DNA from: JBBRHQ01 sp963720735
Lineage (GTDB): Bacteria > Actinomycetota > Thermoleophilia > Solirubrobacterales > 70-9
Direction of reading: 5' to 3'
DNA: 64,000 bases
Assembly: GCA_963720735.1 (NCBI GenBank)
Contig: CAVRGL010000007.1
Span: 74,653-138,652, forward strand
The first letter of the stretch is position 1, and each line of letters begins with the position of its first letter. Of the stretch, positions 11,404 to 19,434 are shown piece by piece. Both the position numbers and the translations under genes were made by a program. The notes beneath the pieces were generated by a model that made no database searches, was not told where the DNA came from, and saw only the letters and a program-made list of their open reading frames with translations.

Positions 11404-11705
11404 GGTTCCCTCTTAGCTGAACAAGTCTTTCCGGGTTTTGTATCGCTGGTTGGTGGCTGAGTTCTTAACGATTGGGTCGGAAGGTGCGTGGGGATTCGGA
11501 CGGACGGCACAGCGCCGGCGGTCTATCCAAGCTATTCGGCTGAAGTCGGCCGATGGATCTGACCTCCGGTCTGTTGTGGGGAACGCCCGAGGGGCCAGTA
11601 TAGCCGTGGAACGTGCCTGGCAATCGGCCCCGAAACGACCCGGCGAGCGCCGGATCGCGGTGCCCGGGCTTGAAAGGAACGGCCGGCCGCACCAGTTTCT
11701 TTGCC
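11404..11705. promoter_or_regulatory. Divergent intergenic region upstream of clpC
   Basis: About 300 bases without a convincing gene. On the minus strand a TATACT box (complement of 11597-11602) with TTGCCA (complement of 11618-11623) at a short 15-bp spacing is a candidate clpC promoter that would give a leader of roughly 185 bases. I found no CtsR-like direct repeat or actinobacterial HAIR (ClgR/HspR) inverted repeat. The plus-strand gene at 11706 would also use this region, but its promoter is not obvious. Confidence 0.35.
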
Positions 11706-12299
11706 ATGTGCAGGGGGATCGTCTCGTCCGCCGCCGCCATCCTCGCCGCTGCAGTGCTCGCCGCGGGAGCGGGCGCCGCCACCCCGCCGGGGAACTTCAA
11801 GCGCCACGAGAACCGCTACTGGACCTGGTACGCGCCGCGGGGATGGGAGGCGTCCTTCGGGGCCAACGACATCTACATCGGCTCCCCGACCGGCACCCTC
11901 TACCTGCACTACGGGGCCAGCGGCACCCCCTGCTCCTATCCGCCGTTCTATGCCAGCGTCAACGGCTTCTTCTCCTTCATCCGCGGCAGCTACCTGCAGG
12001 CCCGCACTCAGAACTTCGACTTCCACTCCTTCCCCGTCCCGAACGCCCGCTTCACCAACGTCACGGCGACGAGGCAGGTCCGCAACGGCTACTTCCGTCA
12101 GGTCTCCCGCTTCCAGGGTCGCCGCCGCAACGGCCAGCAGATCAAGGGCGAGATGGTCCTCGACCTGTTCGCAGTCGACCCGCTCAGCAATGTCTGCGGG
12201 GAGCGCCAGCAGGTCCGCTCCGCGCCGGCCAACGGCAACGGCCGCTCGCTGAGTCTGCTGCGGGTCGTGCAGAGCGCGATCTTCGGGCCGAGGCGATGA
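11706..12299 (+). CDS. Secreted protein of unknown function, copy 1 of a tandem pair
   Basis: The start at ATG 11706 gives a 197-residue protein with a clear signal peptide (SSAAAILAAAVLAAGAGAA). The mature part opens with a Trp/Tyr-rich segment (NRYWTWYAPRGWEASFG) and includes two Cys residues that could form a disulphide. A longer in-frame start (11613) would put 31 non-secretory residues before the signal and is less likely. It overlaps the next gene by ATGA (12296-12299). Both share the pattern W-x-W-x-x-P-R-x-W-x-A-x-[FY]-G and are likely paralogues. I do not recognise a family; an extracytoplasmic binding or stress role is possible, but nothing shows it. Confidence 0.72.
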   Translation: MCRGIVSSAAAILAAAVLAAGAGAATPPGNFKRHENRYWTWYAPRGWEASFGANDIYIGSPTGTLYLHYGASGTPCSYPPFYASVNGFFSFIRGSYLQARTQNFDFHSFPVPNARFTNVTATRQVRNGYFRQVSRFQGRRRNGQQIKGEMVLDLFAVDPLSNVCGERQQVRSAPANGNGRSLSLLRVVQSAIFGPRR

Positions 12300-12883
12300 A
12301 GCGGGTACCGGTCGTCCTGGCGATAGTCATTGGCACCGCGGCGCTCGCCGGGCCGGCCGCCGCCGATGGCGCTCCCACGGCGCAGGCGAGCGCCAACGTC
12401 GTCCACCGCGGCCACTTCTGGTCGTGGACCGGTCCCCGGAGCTGGCATGCCGCCTACGGCAAGAACGGGATCACGGTGATCGGCAACGACGACGAGACCC
12501 TCGACCTCGGCTTCAGCAGCATCCTCTGCACCCCGGCCCCGAGCGTCGGGGCCTCGGTGCGGCGCTACCTGAAGGCGACCCGGCGGGCGATCGCCCGCGG
12601 CCCCACCAGGATCGTCGCCAAGAGCAGGATCCGCGGAGTCCGCGGCCTCGGGCCCAACTACTTTCGCCAGACCCTGGAGATCGCCTCGCGCGCCCACGGC
12701 AGGCGCCTGCTCGGGCAGATCGCCCTCGACTACCAGGTGCCCGACCCGACCTACTGCTATCGGCGCAGCCTGGCACTGATCGCCCCGGCTCGCGGCTTCA
12801 GGGCCAGCCTCAGGCAGCTGCTGCGGATCTACGGCTCGCTCGCCTACTTCGGCCCCGGCGCTCCCGAGCTGCCCGACGACTGA
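12296..12883 (+). CDS. Secreted protein of unknown function, copy 2 of a tandem pair
   Basis: A 195-residue protein starting at ATG 12296, which overlaps the TGA of the upstream gene. The signal peptide is MKRVPVVLAIVIGTAALAG with cleavage near AAADG. The mature region opens with FWSWTGPRSWHAAYG, parallel to the upstream protein, and holds two Cys residues (in ILCTP and TYCYRR). It is Arg-rich in the middle. The pair is translationally coupled and probably works together, perhaps as a heteromer. No known domain was recognised. The ATG in the stop overlap is the natural start. Confidence 0.72.
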   Translation: MKRVPVVLAIVIGTAALAGPAAADGAPTAQASANVVHRGHFWSWTGPRSWHAAYGKNGITVIGNDDETLDLGFSSILCTPAPSVGASVRRYLKATRRAIARGPTRIVAKSRIRGVRGLGPNYFRQTLEIASRAHGRRLLGQIALDYQVPDPTYCYRRSLALIAPARGFRASLRQLLRIYGSLAYFGPGAPELPDD

Positions 12884-12893
12884 GCCGGCTCGC

Positions 12894-13061
12894 TCAGCCG
12901 CGCTGCTCGTCGCCGTCGGCGTCGCCGCCGATCGAACCCTTGAACTCGCGGATCCCGTTTCCGAGCGATCGCCCCAGCTCGGGAACGCGCTTTGGCCCGA
13001 AGACGATCAGGGCGACGATTCCGACTATCACCAGCTCCATTGGTCCGATGTTGGGGATCAC
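12894..13061 (-). CDS. tatA: Sec-independent translocase subunit TatA/TatE
   Basis: A 55-residue protein, too short for many gene callers. The GTG start (complement of 13059-13061) has an ideal GGAGG five bases upstream; the overlapping ATG runs straight into TGA and cannot be the start. The protein shows the TatA pattern: a short N-terminus, a single membrane span (ELVIVGIVALIVFG), the FGPKRVPELGRSLG hinge, then an amphipathic helix (GIREFKGSIGG) and an acidic tail. TatA oligomers form the pore for folded twin-arginine proteins. No tatC or tatB is adjacent in this window. The predicted Tat substrate at 8365-8637 is a possible client. Confidence 0.9.
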   Translation of the reverse strand: MIPNIGPMELVIVGIVALIVFGPKRVPELGRSLGNGIREFKGSIGGDADGDEQRG

Positions 13062-13121
13062 ATGGTCCTCCGTTCGTGGATGCCCGCCATATGCACCTTG
13101 CGCGACGGCACGCCGATCGGA

Positions 13122-13877
13122 TCAATGGGCACCCAGGAAGTGGAGGAGGAGGGCGCGGAAGGCGTCCGGCTGCTCCAGCGGGGCCAGGTGGCCGGCGCCC
13201 TCGATCAACTCGAGGCGCGAGCCGGGGATCGCCGCGGCCACCGCTTCGGCCCCGGAGCGGAAGTCGCCGAGATCGTGCTCGCCGGCCGCGACCAGGGTGG
13301 GCACCTCGAGCGCCTCGAGCATCTCCGGCCGCTCCTCCAACGGATCGGGCGGCTCCGCAGCCGCGGCCCCCGCCTGCAGCTCGAGGGCCCGCCGCTGCAT
13401 TCGCCCGACCCGCCGGCGCAGCTCCTCGGGTGCGTCTGGCAGCAGCCAGGCATCGAGGACCGCCTCGACCGCGCCCTCGATGTCGCCCCGCTCCAGGGCT
13501 GCCTGCTCGGCCTCCCAGGCGGCCGCCAGCTGCGCCGACGGCTCCAGGACGGGCGGCGGCGCCGAGGTCAAGGCCAGCGACACCACCCGCTCCGGCGCCA
13601 GCACGGCGGCCCGCATCGCCACCGCTCCGCCGAAGGAGTTGCCGGCCAGCGCCGCCCTCTCCACCGAGAGCTCCTCCATCGTCTCCAGCACCGCTTCCCA
13701 CTCAGGCTGGTCGGGCCGGGGCGGCGCCTCTCCGAAGCCCGGCAGGTCGACGGCGATCGCCCGGTGGCCGGCCTCGGCCAGCGGGCCGAGGTGCTCGGCC
13801 CACATGGTCCGGTCGGCGATTCCCGCATGAAGCAGCACCACGGCGGGGCCGCTGCCGCGGTCGTCATGGGGCAGCAC
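13122..13877 (-). CDS. Alpha/beta hydrolase fold protein
   Basis: A 251-residue single-domain hydrolase. The oxyanion-hole HAG region follows VVLLH, the nucleophile elbow is GNSFGG (Ser nucleophile), the acid is in GEHDLGD and the catalytic His in GAGHLAP, all in canonical order. The cap segment between is Ala/Glu rich. It lies seven bases after the lysS stop, so it is probably co-transcribed with lysS. Substrate unknown; esterase or lactonase-like activity is the generic expectation. Confidence 0.88.
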   Translation of the reverse strand: MLPHDDRGSGPAVVLLHAGIADRTMWAEHLGPLAEAGHRAIAVDLPGFGEAPPRPDQPEWEAVLETMEELSVERAALAGNSFGGAVAMRAAVLAPERVVSLALTSAPPPVLEPSAQLAAAWEAEQAALERGDIEGAVEAVLDAWLLPDAPEELRRRVGRMQRRALELQAGAAAAEPPDPLEERPEMLEALEVPTLVAAGEHDLGDFRSGAEAVAAAIPGSRLELIEGAGHLAPLEQPDAFRALLLHFLGAH

Positions 13878-13884
13878 GGGCCGC

Positions 13885-15376
13885 TCAGCTCCGCATCGCC
13901 GGGAAGAGCAGCACCTCGCGCAGGCTGCGGGCCCCGGTGAGAACCATCACCAGGCGGTCGATCCCGAGGCCGACGCCGCCGGTCGGCGGCATGCCCTGCT
14001 CGAGCGCCTCGATGAAGGCCTCGTCGAAGGGCTGGGCCTCCTCGTCGCCGCGGCGGATCTCCTCGGCCTGCATCTCGAAGCGGCGGCGCTGCTCGTCGGG
14101 GTCGTTGAGCTCGCTGAACGAGTTGGCGATCTCCATCCCGCCGACGAAGGCCTCCCAGCGCTCGACCAACCCCTCCTCGGTGCGGTGCGCCTTGGCGAAC
14201 GGGGAGAGCTCGACCGGGTAGTCGGTGATGAAGGTCGGCTCGATCAGCTCGGGCTCGACCCGCTTGGAGAGCAGGCCGTCGACCAGCTTGCCCCAGCCCT
14301 CCTCGGGGTCGGCCTCGGTTCCCATCGCCTCGGCCAGCGCCTCGCGGGTGGGGTGATCGGCGATGTCGATCCCGGTCCGCTCGATGATCGCGTCGCGCAG
14401 AGGCTCGCGCCTCCAGGGCGGCGCCAGGTCGATCCTCGCACCGTCGCGCTCGATCACGGTCGTCCCGAGGATCCGCTCGGCGACCTCGGCGACCAGCAGC
14501 TCGAGGTCGTGCGCCGTCTTCACGTAGTCGGCGTAGGCCTCGTACCACTCGAGCATCGTGAACTCGGGGTTGTGCTTGGGGGAGATGCCCTCGTTGCGGA
14601 AGTCGCGGCCGAGCTCGTAGACCTTGTCGATGCCGCCGACCACGCAGCGTTTCAGGTAGAGCTCGGTGGCGATCCGCAGGTAGAGATCGCGGTCGAGCGC
14701 GTTGTGGTGGGTGGTGAAGGGGCGCGCCAGGGCGCCGCCGTAGAGCGGCTGCAGCACCGGGGTCTCGACCTCGACGAAGCCGTGCTCGTCGAGCCATCGC
14801 CTCACCTCGCGCACCGTGTCGGCCCGCAGCCCGAACAGCCGCCTGGTCTCCTCGTTGGCGATCAGGTCGAGCTCGCGCCGGCGGTAGCGGGTCTCGGTGT
14901 CCTCCAGCCCGTGGAATTTGTCTGGCGAGCGGGCGCAGGCTCTTCGCCAGCAGGCGCCAGCGGCTCACCGCCAGCGAGAGCTCCCCGCGCCGGGTCGCGA
15001 AGGCCTCCCCCTCGACCCCGATTATGTCGCCGAGGTCGAGGTGGACGAGCAGCTCGAAGGCCTCCCGACCGAGCAGGTCCTCCCGCGCGTGCAGCTGGAT
15101 CTGACCGCTGGCGTCGCGCAGGTCGAGGAAGGCCGCCTTGCCGTGGCCGCGACGGGCGATCAGGCGGCCCGCGACCCGGTGGAGCGACTCGGTCTCGACC
15201 CCCGGAGCGAGGCCCTGGTGGGCGGCGCGGACCTCGCCGATCTCCTCGCGGTCGGCGAACTCGTGCGGGAACGGCTCGATCCCGGCCTCGCGAAGGCGCT
15301 CCAGCTTCCGCCGGCGCTCGTCGAGGAGGTCGCCGGGGACCTGCTCAGCGGGCTCGGGTCCGTTCGGCTCGCTCAT
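13885..15376 (-). CDS. lysS: Lysyl-tRNA synthetase, class II, with an apparent +1 frameshift
   Basis: Two reading frames together encode a full class II LysRS of about 496 residues. The N-terminal OB-fold anticodon-binding part (from MSEPNGPEP to AKSLRPLA) reads in one frame from ATG 15376. The catalytic core (EVRRWLDEHGF, RNEGISPKHNPEF as motif 2, GLGIDRLVM as motif 3) reads in another, ending at 13885. The switch is near 14923, where one extra base precedes the codons for Asp-Lys-Phe-His of the expected DKFHGLED stretch. As lysS is essential, a sequencing error is the simplest reading; a real frameshift would need another LysRS elsewhere. It sits downstream of an FHA gene and, before the IS insertion, of greA. 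Confidence 0.88.
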
Positions 15377-15388
15377 CGCGAGCCGAGC

Positions 15389-15832
15389 CTATCCACCCCC
15401 GAGATCGGGTGTGGTCGCCGCCCGGGTGCGCTCGGACACCTGGAACGGGGCCCGGTAGCGCAGCAGGGTTTGGCCGAAGCGCAGCTCGTCCCCGTCGTCG
15501 AGCAGGCGCCTGCCCTCGACCCGCTCGCCATTGACGAAGCTGCCGTTGCGCGAGAGCCCCTCGTCGACCAGCACCCACTCGGTCCCCATGCGCCGCAGCT
15601 CGGTGTGGATCCGGGAGACATCCTCGTCCCAGGAGAGGACGACGTCGGCCGAGAGGCTGCGCCCGATCGTCACCCCCGACCAGGCGTCCGGCAGCGAGAG
15701 GACCCGCTGGCGCCCGTCCGAGTCGCGGTAGACCAGATAGGGGTCACCGCGCCGCTCGGCATCGGCCAGCTCGCTGTCCTCGGCCTTCGACGACACCCAC
15801 GGAATTGGACCACGGCGGCGCGGCCGCCGCAA
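15389..15832 (-). CDS. FHA domain protein
   Basis: A protein of up to 147 residues with one forkhead-associated domain: GVTIGRS, SRIHTELRR, EGLSRNGSFVNGERV and GDELRFG are the ordered FHA signature positions (Gly-Arg, Ser-x-x-His, Asn). The domain binds phosphothreonine peptides. The start is uncertain: TTG at 15832 gives the longest form, and GTG at 15796 gives 135 residues. No strong ribosome site supports either. The frame is open up to the TAG in the IS target duplication. Without the IS the gene would lie 9 to 45 bases after the greA stop, so it was probably in a greA-FHA-lysS operon. Confidence 0.78.
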   Translation of the reverse strand: MRRPRRRGPIPWVSSKAEDSELADAERRGDPYLVYRDSDGRQRVLSLPDAWSGVTIGRSLSADVVLSWDEDVSRIHTELRRMGTEWVLVDEGLSRNGSFVNGERVEGRRLLDDGDELRFGQTLLRYRAPFQVSERTRAATTPDLGGG

Positions 15833-15840
15833 GCAGCCTG

Positions 15841-15846
15841 CCTAGG
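15841..15846. repeat. Left copy of 6-bp target duplication CCTAGG
   Basis: CCTAGG directly precedes the TGTAGTT end of the IS481-type element and is repeated directly after its other end (16918-16923). The hexamer fits the NCTAGN target preference known for IS481. Confidence 0.85.
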
Positions 15847-16917
15847 TGTAGTTCCTAAGCACGTTGTTCATCCGGACCTCCTTGGAGGCTGGGGGTGTCG
15901 AAGCCACCCAGATCCAAGGAGGACACCGGATGAAGCTGCACGCTAACGCGCCCCTCGGCCCGAAGGGCAGGGCGCTGATGGTGAGGAGGGTGCTGGAAGA
16001 GGGCCGCACGCTCGCGGAGGCGGCCGAGGCCGCCGGAGTGAGCGTGCGGACCGCCGGCAAGTGGGTGCGCCGCTACCGTGACGAGGGCGAGGCTGGGTTG
16101 GCCGATCGGAGCTCGGCACCGAGGCGAATCCCGCACCGCACACCCGATGACCGCGTCGAGGCGATTGCCGCCCTGCGGCGGCTGCGGATGACCGGGCCCG
16201 AGATCGCCGAACTGTTGGAGATGGCGACTTCAACTGTCTCGGCGGTGCTGGGGAGGATCGGCCTCGGCAGGCTGAGCCGCCTGGAGCCCGAGGAGACCAT
16301 CCGCCACTATGAGCGCTCCCGCCCGGGGGAGCTGATCCACATCGACGTCAAGCAACTGGGGCGGATCGGTCCCCATGGCGCCGGGCACAGGATCACTGGT
16401 CGAAAGGTGCGGCGAACGACGACGAGAACCGACGCCGAAGGCGCGAAGCGTCGCCGGATTGGCTGGGAACGCGTCCACGTCTGCGTCGACGACGCCACCC
16501 GCCTCGCCTACGTGGAGGTGCTGCCCGACGAGAAGACCGAGACCGCGATCGGCTTCCTGCGGCGGGCCTTGACCTTCTACCGCTCACACGGGATCAGGAT
16601 CGAGCGGCTGATGACCGACAACGGCCCTGCTTACGTTTCGGCCGCCCATGCGACCGCCTGCCGCCAGCTCGGAATCCGCCACATCCGCACCCGCCCCTAC
16701 CGCCCCCAAACAAACGGCAAGGCGGAGCGCTTCATCCGCACGATGCTCCGTGAGTGGGCCTACGCGGCCGTTTACAGCTCATCGCCAGAGAGGGCGGCCG
16801 CCCTCTCTGGCTGGCTCGAGCGCTACAACTACCGGCGAAGACACGGCGCCCTCGGTCACCGACCGCCGATTGCCCGGCTACGGGAGTTGACCGGGAACAA
16901 CGTTGCTGGCAACTACA
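15847..16917 (+). mobile_element. IS481-family insertion sequence, complete (1071 bp)
   Basis: The element has imperfect terminal inverted repeats of about 23 bp (TGTAGTT at both ends, 18 of 23 positions matching, with ACGTTGTTC conserved at the inner end). It carries one transposase gene that fills it, and is flanked by the direct repeat CCTAGG. It sits between greA and the FHA gene, both minus strand, with its transposase on the plus strand. The transposase stop codon is not inside the element but in the right target duplication. Confidence 0.9.
15871..15930 (+). promoter_or_regulatory. Hairpin masking the transposase ribosome-binding site
   Basis: On plus-strand RNA the stems TCCGG/CCGGA (15871-15875 with 15926-15930), CCTCCTTGG/CCAAGGAGG (15877-15885 with 15914-15922) and CTGGG/CCCAG (15889-15893 with 15907-15911) nest into one hairpin. 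It pairs the AAGGAGG Shine-Dalgarno and the A of the start codon. This would lower translation from transcripts that read in from outside, as described for IS10 and IS50. The regulatory effect is inferred. Confidence 0.6.
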
Positions 16918-16922
16918 CCTAG
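15930..16922 (+). CDS. IS481-family transposase
   Basis: A 330-residue DDE transposase starting at ATG 15930, eight bases after AAGGAGG; the longer upstream frame would read through the terminal repeat. An N-terminal helix-turn-helix region (SLAEAAEAAGVS-like, residues 26-50) is followed by the integrase core with catalytic D139 (HIDVKQLG), D230 (MTDNGPAY) and E266 (NGKAERFIRT). The last codons run to the end of the element, and the TAG comes from the CCTAGG duplication, where it overlaps the greA stop on the other strand. It looks intact and could be active. Confidence 0.93.
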   Translation: MKLHANAPLGPKGRALMVRRVLEEGRTLAEAAEAAGVSVRTAGKWVRRYRDEGEAGLADRSSAPRRIPHRTPDDRVEAIAALRRLRMTGPEIAELLEMATSTVSAVLGRIGLGRLSRLEPEETIRHYERSRPGELIHIDVKQLGRIGPHGAGHRITGRKVRRTTTRTDAEGAKRRRIGWERVHVCVDDATRLAYVEVLPDEKTETAIGFLRRALTFYRSHGIRIERLMTDNGPAYVSAAHATACRQLGIRHIRTRPYRPQTNGKAERFIRTMLREWAYAAVYSSSPERAAALSGWLERYNYRRRHGALGHRPPIARLRELTGNNVAGNYT

Positions 16923-16923
16923 G
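16918..16923. repeat. Right copy of target duplication CCTAGG, carrying two stop codons
   Basis: The palindromic CTAG core gives TAG on both strands: 16920-16922 ends the transposase and the complement of 16919-16921 ends greA. Confidence 0.85.
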
Positions 16924-17398
16924 CGGCCTCGATCTTGGTGATCTTCAGCTTCTTCTTCGGGCCGCGCGGGACGTCGACGGTGACCACGTCGTTGCGCTTG
17001 TGGCCGATCAGCGCCTTGCCGATCGGCGATTCGTTGGAGAGCCTGTGCTCGGCCGGGTCGGCCTCGGTCGAGCCGACGATCTGGAACTTCTGCGAGCTGC
17101 CCGACTTCTGGTCCTTGACGTGGACGATCGAGCCGAACTTGACCTCGTCGGTGCCGAGGCCCTTCTCGTCGATCACCGTGGCGCGGCGCAGCCGCTCCTC
17201 GAGCTGGGCGATCCGCGCCTCGAGCAGCGCCTGCTCGTTCTTGGCGTCGTCGTACTCGGCGTTCTCGGCTATGTCGCCGAACTCGCGCGCTTCCTTGATC
17301 CTCTCGGCCACCTCGAGGCGCTTCGTGGTCGAGAGGGTCTCGATCTCTTCCTTCAGCTTTTCGAGCCCCTCGGGCGTGATCACGGATTGGCGAGTCAT
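16919..17398 (-). CDS. greA: Transcription elongation factor GreA
   Basis: A 159-residue GreA that rescues backtracked RNA polymerase by stimulating transcript cleavage. The N-terminal coiled coil carries the acidic tip residues in EFGDIAENAEYDDAK, followed by the C-terminal FKBP-like domain (GSIVHVKD, SNESPIGKALIGH). The length is normal for the family. Its stop codon lies in the CCTAGG that the IS481 element used as target, so the protein is unchanged by the insertion. The downstream FHA-lysS genes have been cut off from its transcript. Confidence 0.97.
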   Translation of the reverse strand: MTRQSVITPEGLEKLKEEIETLSTTKRLEVAERIKEAREFGDIAENAEYDDAKNEQALLEARIAQLEERLRRATVIDEKGLGTDEVKFGSIVHVKDQKSGSSQKFQIVGSTEADPAEHRLSNESPIGKALIGHKRNDVVTVDVPRGPKKKLKITKIEAA

Positions 17399-17509
17399 TG
17401 CTCTTTCCTTAGCTTTGGATCAGGTCAGGAAACAGGGGCCCCCGGCCCCCACAAACAGAGCGCCCTGTGCAGGGATTTCTCGGCCGCTGCACCGGGCACC
17501 GAGCGCGGC

Positions 17510-17515
17510 AGTATA
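17510..17515 (-). promoter_or_regulatory. Possible -10 box for greA
   Basis: TATACT on the minus strand about 110 bases upstream of the greA start. No convincing -35 accompanies it at 16-18 bp, so the call rests on the hexamer and its position. A GGGGCC/GGCCCC hairpin lies between it and greA near 17435-17450. Confidence 0.3.
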
Positions 17516-17533
17516 GCGAGGCCGCCCGGCCGC

Positions 17534-18418
17534 TCAGGAACCGTCTGAGGCGGCGATCGCCTCCACCATGGCGGCGCTCAGCCGGGCGGGGTCCTCGAGC
17601 TGCGGGTAGTGCCCGAGGTCGGCGAACTCGGTCACCTCGACGCCGGGGCGAAGCTCGCGTAGGCCGCCGAGCACGTCCGGGGTCGCCACCGGGTCGAGCA
17701 TCCCCCAGGCGAAGAGCAGCGGCCGCTCCCAGTCGCGGATCGCTCCGTGCCAGCGCTCCGCGTAGATCTCGCGCTCGTCCATGTAGCGGACCAGGCGGTG
17801 CCCGAGGTGGTGGCCGTCGTTGTGGGTGATCAGCGACCACTGATCGGCCTCCTCGGCGTCGGTGAGGGGATGCTCGGGGGAGAAGATCGAGCCGAACTGC
17901 GCCTTGAAGAATCGCTCCGAGGTGAGCCGGGACGCGACCGGGCCGAAGCGGCTGCGAAGCACCCGCTGGCCCAGGGTCGGGCTGGACAGCTCGAGGATCA
18001 TCGAGCCGTTGAAGAGCAGCGCCCCGATCGCCTCGAAGCCGAGCTCGCCGGCGATGTTGCGGGCGAACAGCTCGGTGGCGACCGAGGTCCCCATGTCGTG
18101 GGCGCAGATGAATACCGGTCGGCCATCCCCGTGGCGCGCCACCAGCTCCTCGGTCAGGTCGGCCTGCCAGGCGAGACCGTAGGTGTGGTCCCGCGGCTTG
18201 TCGGAGAGGCCGAAGCCGAGGAAGTCGAAGGCGAGCGCAGCCCGCCCGGACTCGATCTCCAGCACCTCGCGCCAGTCGTACGAGCTGCTCGGGAAGCCGT
18301 GCAGGAAGAGCAGCAGGGGGCCGTCCCCGGCCCGGCTGGTGACGTGGATCCCGTGCTCGCGGAAGGTCTCCCGCTGCCCCTTGGCCGCCCACGCCTCGAC
18401 CCGATCGGTGAGGCTCAC
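17534..18418 (-). CDS. Alpha/beta hydrolase, epoxide hydrolase / haloalkane dehalogenase type
   Basis: A 294-residue hydrolase with HGFPSSSYDW (HGxP oxyanion motif), DFLGFGLSDKP, and the nucleophile elbow AHDMGTS in which Asp108 replaces the usual Ser. This is the signature of the epoxide hydrolase/haloalkane dehalogenase branch, which forms an ester with Asp before water attack. The acid residue is in GMLDPVA and the catalytic His in ADLGHYPQLEDP. A Trp from the cap (DWRE or ADQW) could be the halide or epoxide ligand. It overlaps the upstream dus gene by ATGA (18415-18418) and is probably coupled to it. Substrate unknown. Confidence 0.86.
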   Translation of the reverse strand: MSLTDRVEAWAAKGQRETFREHGIHVTSRAGDGPLLLFLHGFPSSSYDWREVLEIESGRAALAFDFLGFGLSDKPRDHTYGLAWQADLTEELVARHGDGRPVFICAHDMGTSVATELFARNIAGELGFEAIGALLFNGSMILELSSPTLGQRVLRSRFGPVASRLTSERFFKAQFGSIFSPEHPLTDAEEADQWSLITHNDGHHLGHRLVRYMDEREIYAERWHGAIRDWERPLLFAWGMLDPVATPDVLGGLRELRPGVEVTEFADLGHYPQLEDPARLSAAMVEAIAASDGS

Positions 18419-19434
18419 CTGGCCACCCCCGCGACCTCCGCCCGGCGCCCGCGGCCGAGCTCGCGGACCAGCTCCCGGGCCCGGTCGATCCCGGCGCTGC
18501 GCTGCATCTCGTCGGCGACCTCGCGCGGCGCATCGAGGCGGTCCATGTAGTGGGGATAGAACTTGCGCAGGTAGCGCGCGGCCCGCTCGGCGCCGAGGTG
18601 CAGCTCGGCGCCGTCGATCACCCAGAGCAGCTCCTCGGTGACCTCAGCCGCGGTCGGCTCAGCGGTGCGCCGCCCGGTCAGCTCCTCGAATACCCAGGGA
18701 TTCCCGAGAGCGCCACGGGCGATCATCACCGCATCGGCCCCGGAGCGCCGGTAGGCCTCGCGCGCCGCTTCGGCGCTGCTCAGGCCGCCGGAGATGATCA
18801 CCGGGACCTCAACCCGCTCGGCGAGCTCCCGGGCAAGCTCGTAGTCGGGCGCGCCACGGTGCCCGGCCTTGGCACTGCGCGGGTGGAAGCCGATCGCCGC
18901 GACTCCGCCCTCCGCGGCGAGCCGCTGCGCGAGCTCGAATCCGGAGCGATCCCCCGGCCGCAGTCCGGAGCGCAGCTTCACCGTGACCGGCAGCCCGCTT
19001 CCTTCGGCGGCGCCGCGGACCAGCGCCAGGGCCAGCGCGTGATCGGAGAGGAGGGCCGCGCCTGCCCCGGTCCGGCAGACCTTCCGCACCGGGCAGCCCA
19101 TGTTGATGTCGATCAGGTCGGCGCCACAGGAAGCCGCGATCCCCGCCCCGGAGCGCATCACCTCGGGGTCCTGGCCGAAGAGCTGCACCGACACCGGGTG
19201 CTCCTCGGGATGGATTCGCATCAGCTCCCGCAGGGTGCGCTCGTTGCGGTAGTGCAGCCCGAAGCTCGAGACCATCTCCGAGACGGCCAGCCCGGCACCG
19301 TGGCGGCGCGCCTGAAGCCGCACGAACCAGTTGCCGATACCGGCCAGCGGCGCCAGCAGGACCCGGTTGGCGAGCCGGACCCCGCCGATCGAGAACGGCT
19401 CCGTCAAACGCGCCTGGCTATTTGTTGAGCTCAT
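18415..19434 (-). CDS. dus: tRNA-dihydrouridine synthase
   Basis: A 339-residue FMN enzyme that reduces uridine in tRNA D-loops. The TIM barrel shows LAPLAGIGN, VQLFGQDPEVM, INMGCPVRKVCRTGAGAALL (catalytic Cys in the MGCP loop), VTVKLRSG, and the FMN-phosphate region IISGGLSS...VMIARGALGNPW. The length and motifs are DusB-like. The ATG at 19434 overlaps the coaX 3' end by 17 bases; a TTG shortly downstream is an alternative. It belongs to the coaX-dus-hydrolase run. Confidence 0.93.
   Translation of the reverse strand: MSSTNSQARLTEPFSIGGVRLANRVLLAPLAGIGNWFVRLQARRHGAGLAVSEMVSSFGLHYRNERTLRELMRIHPEEHPVSVQLFGQDPEVMRSGAGIAASCGADLIDINMGCPVRKVCRTGAGAALLSDHALALALVRGAAEGSGLPVTVKLRSGLRPGDRSGFELAQRLAAEGGVAAIGFHPRSAKAGHRGAPDYELARELAERVEVPVIISGGLSSAEAAREAYRRSGADAVMIARGALGNPWVFEELTGRRTAEPTAAEVTEELLWVIDGAELHLGAERAARYLRKFYPHYMDRLDAPREVADEMQRSAGIDRARELVRELGRGRRAEVAGVAR

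Noticed and set aside
11404..11705. HspR/ClgR or CtsR operator in front of clpC
   Set aside because: No inverted or direct repeat matching those operators could be found by eye.
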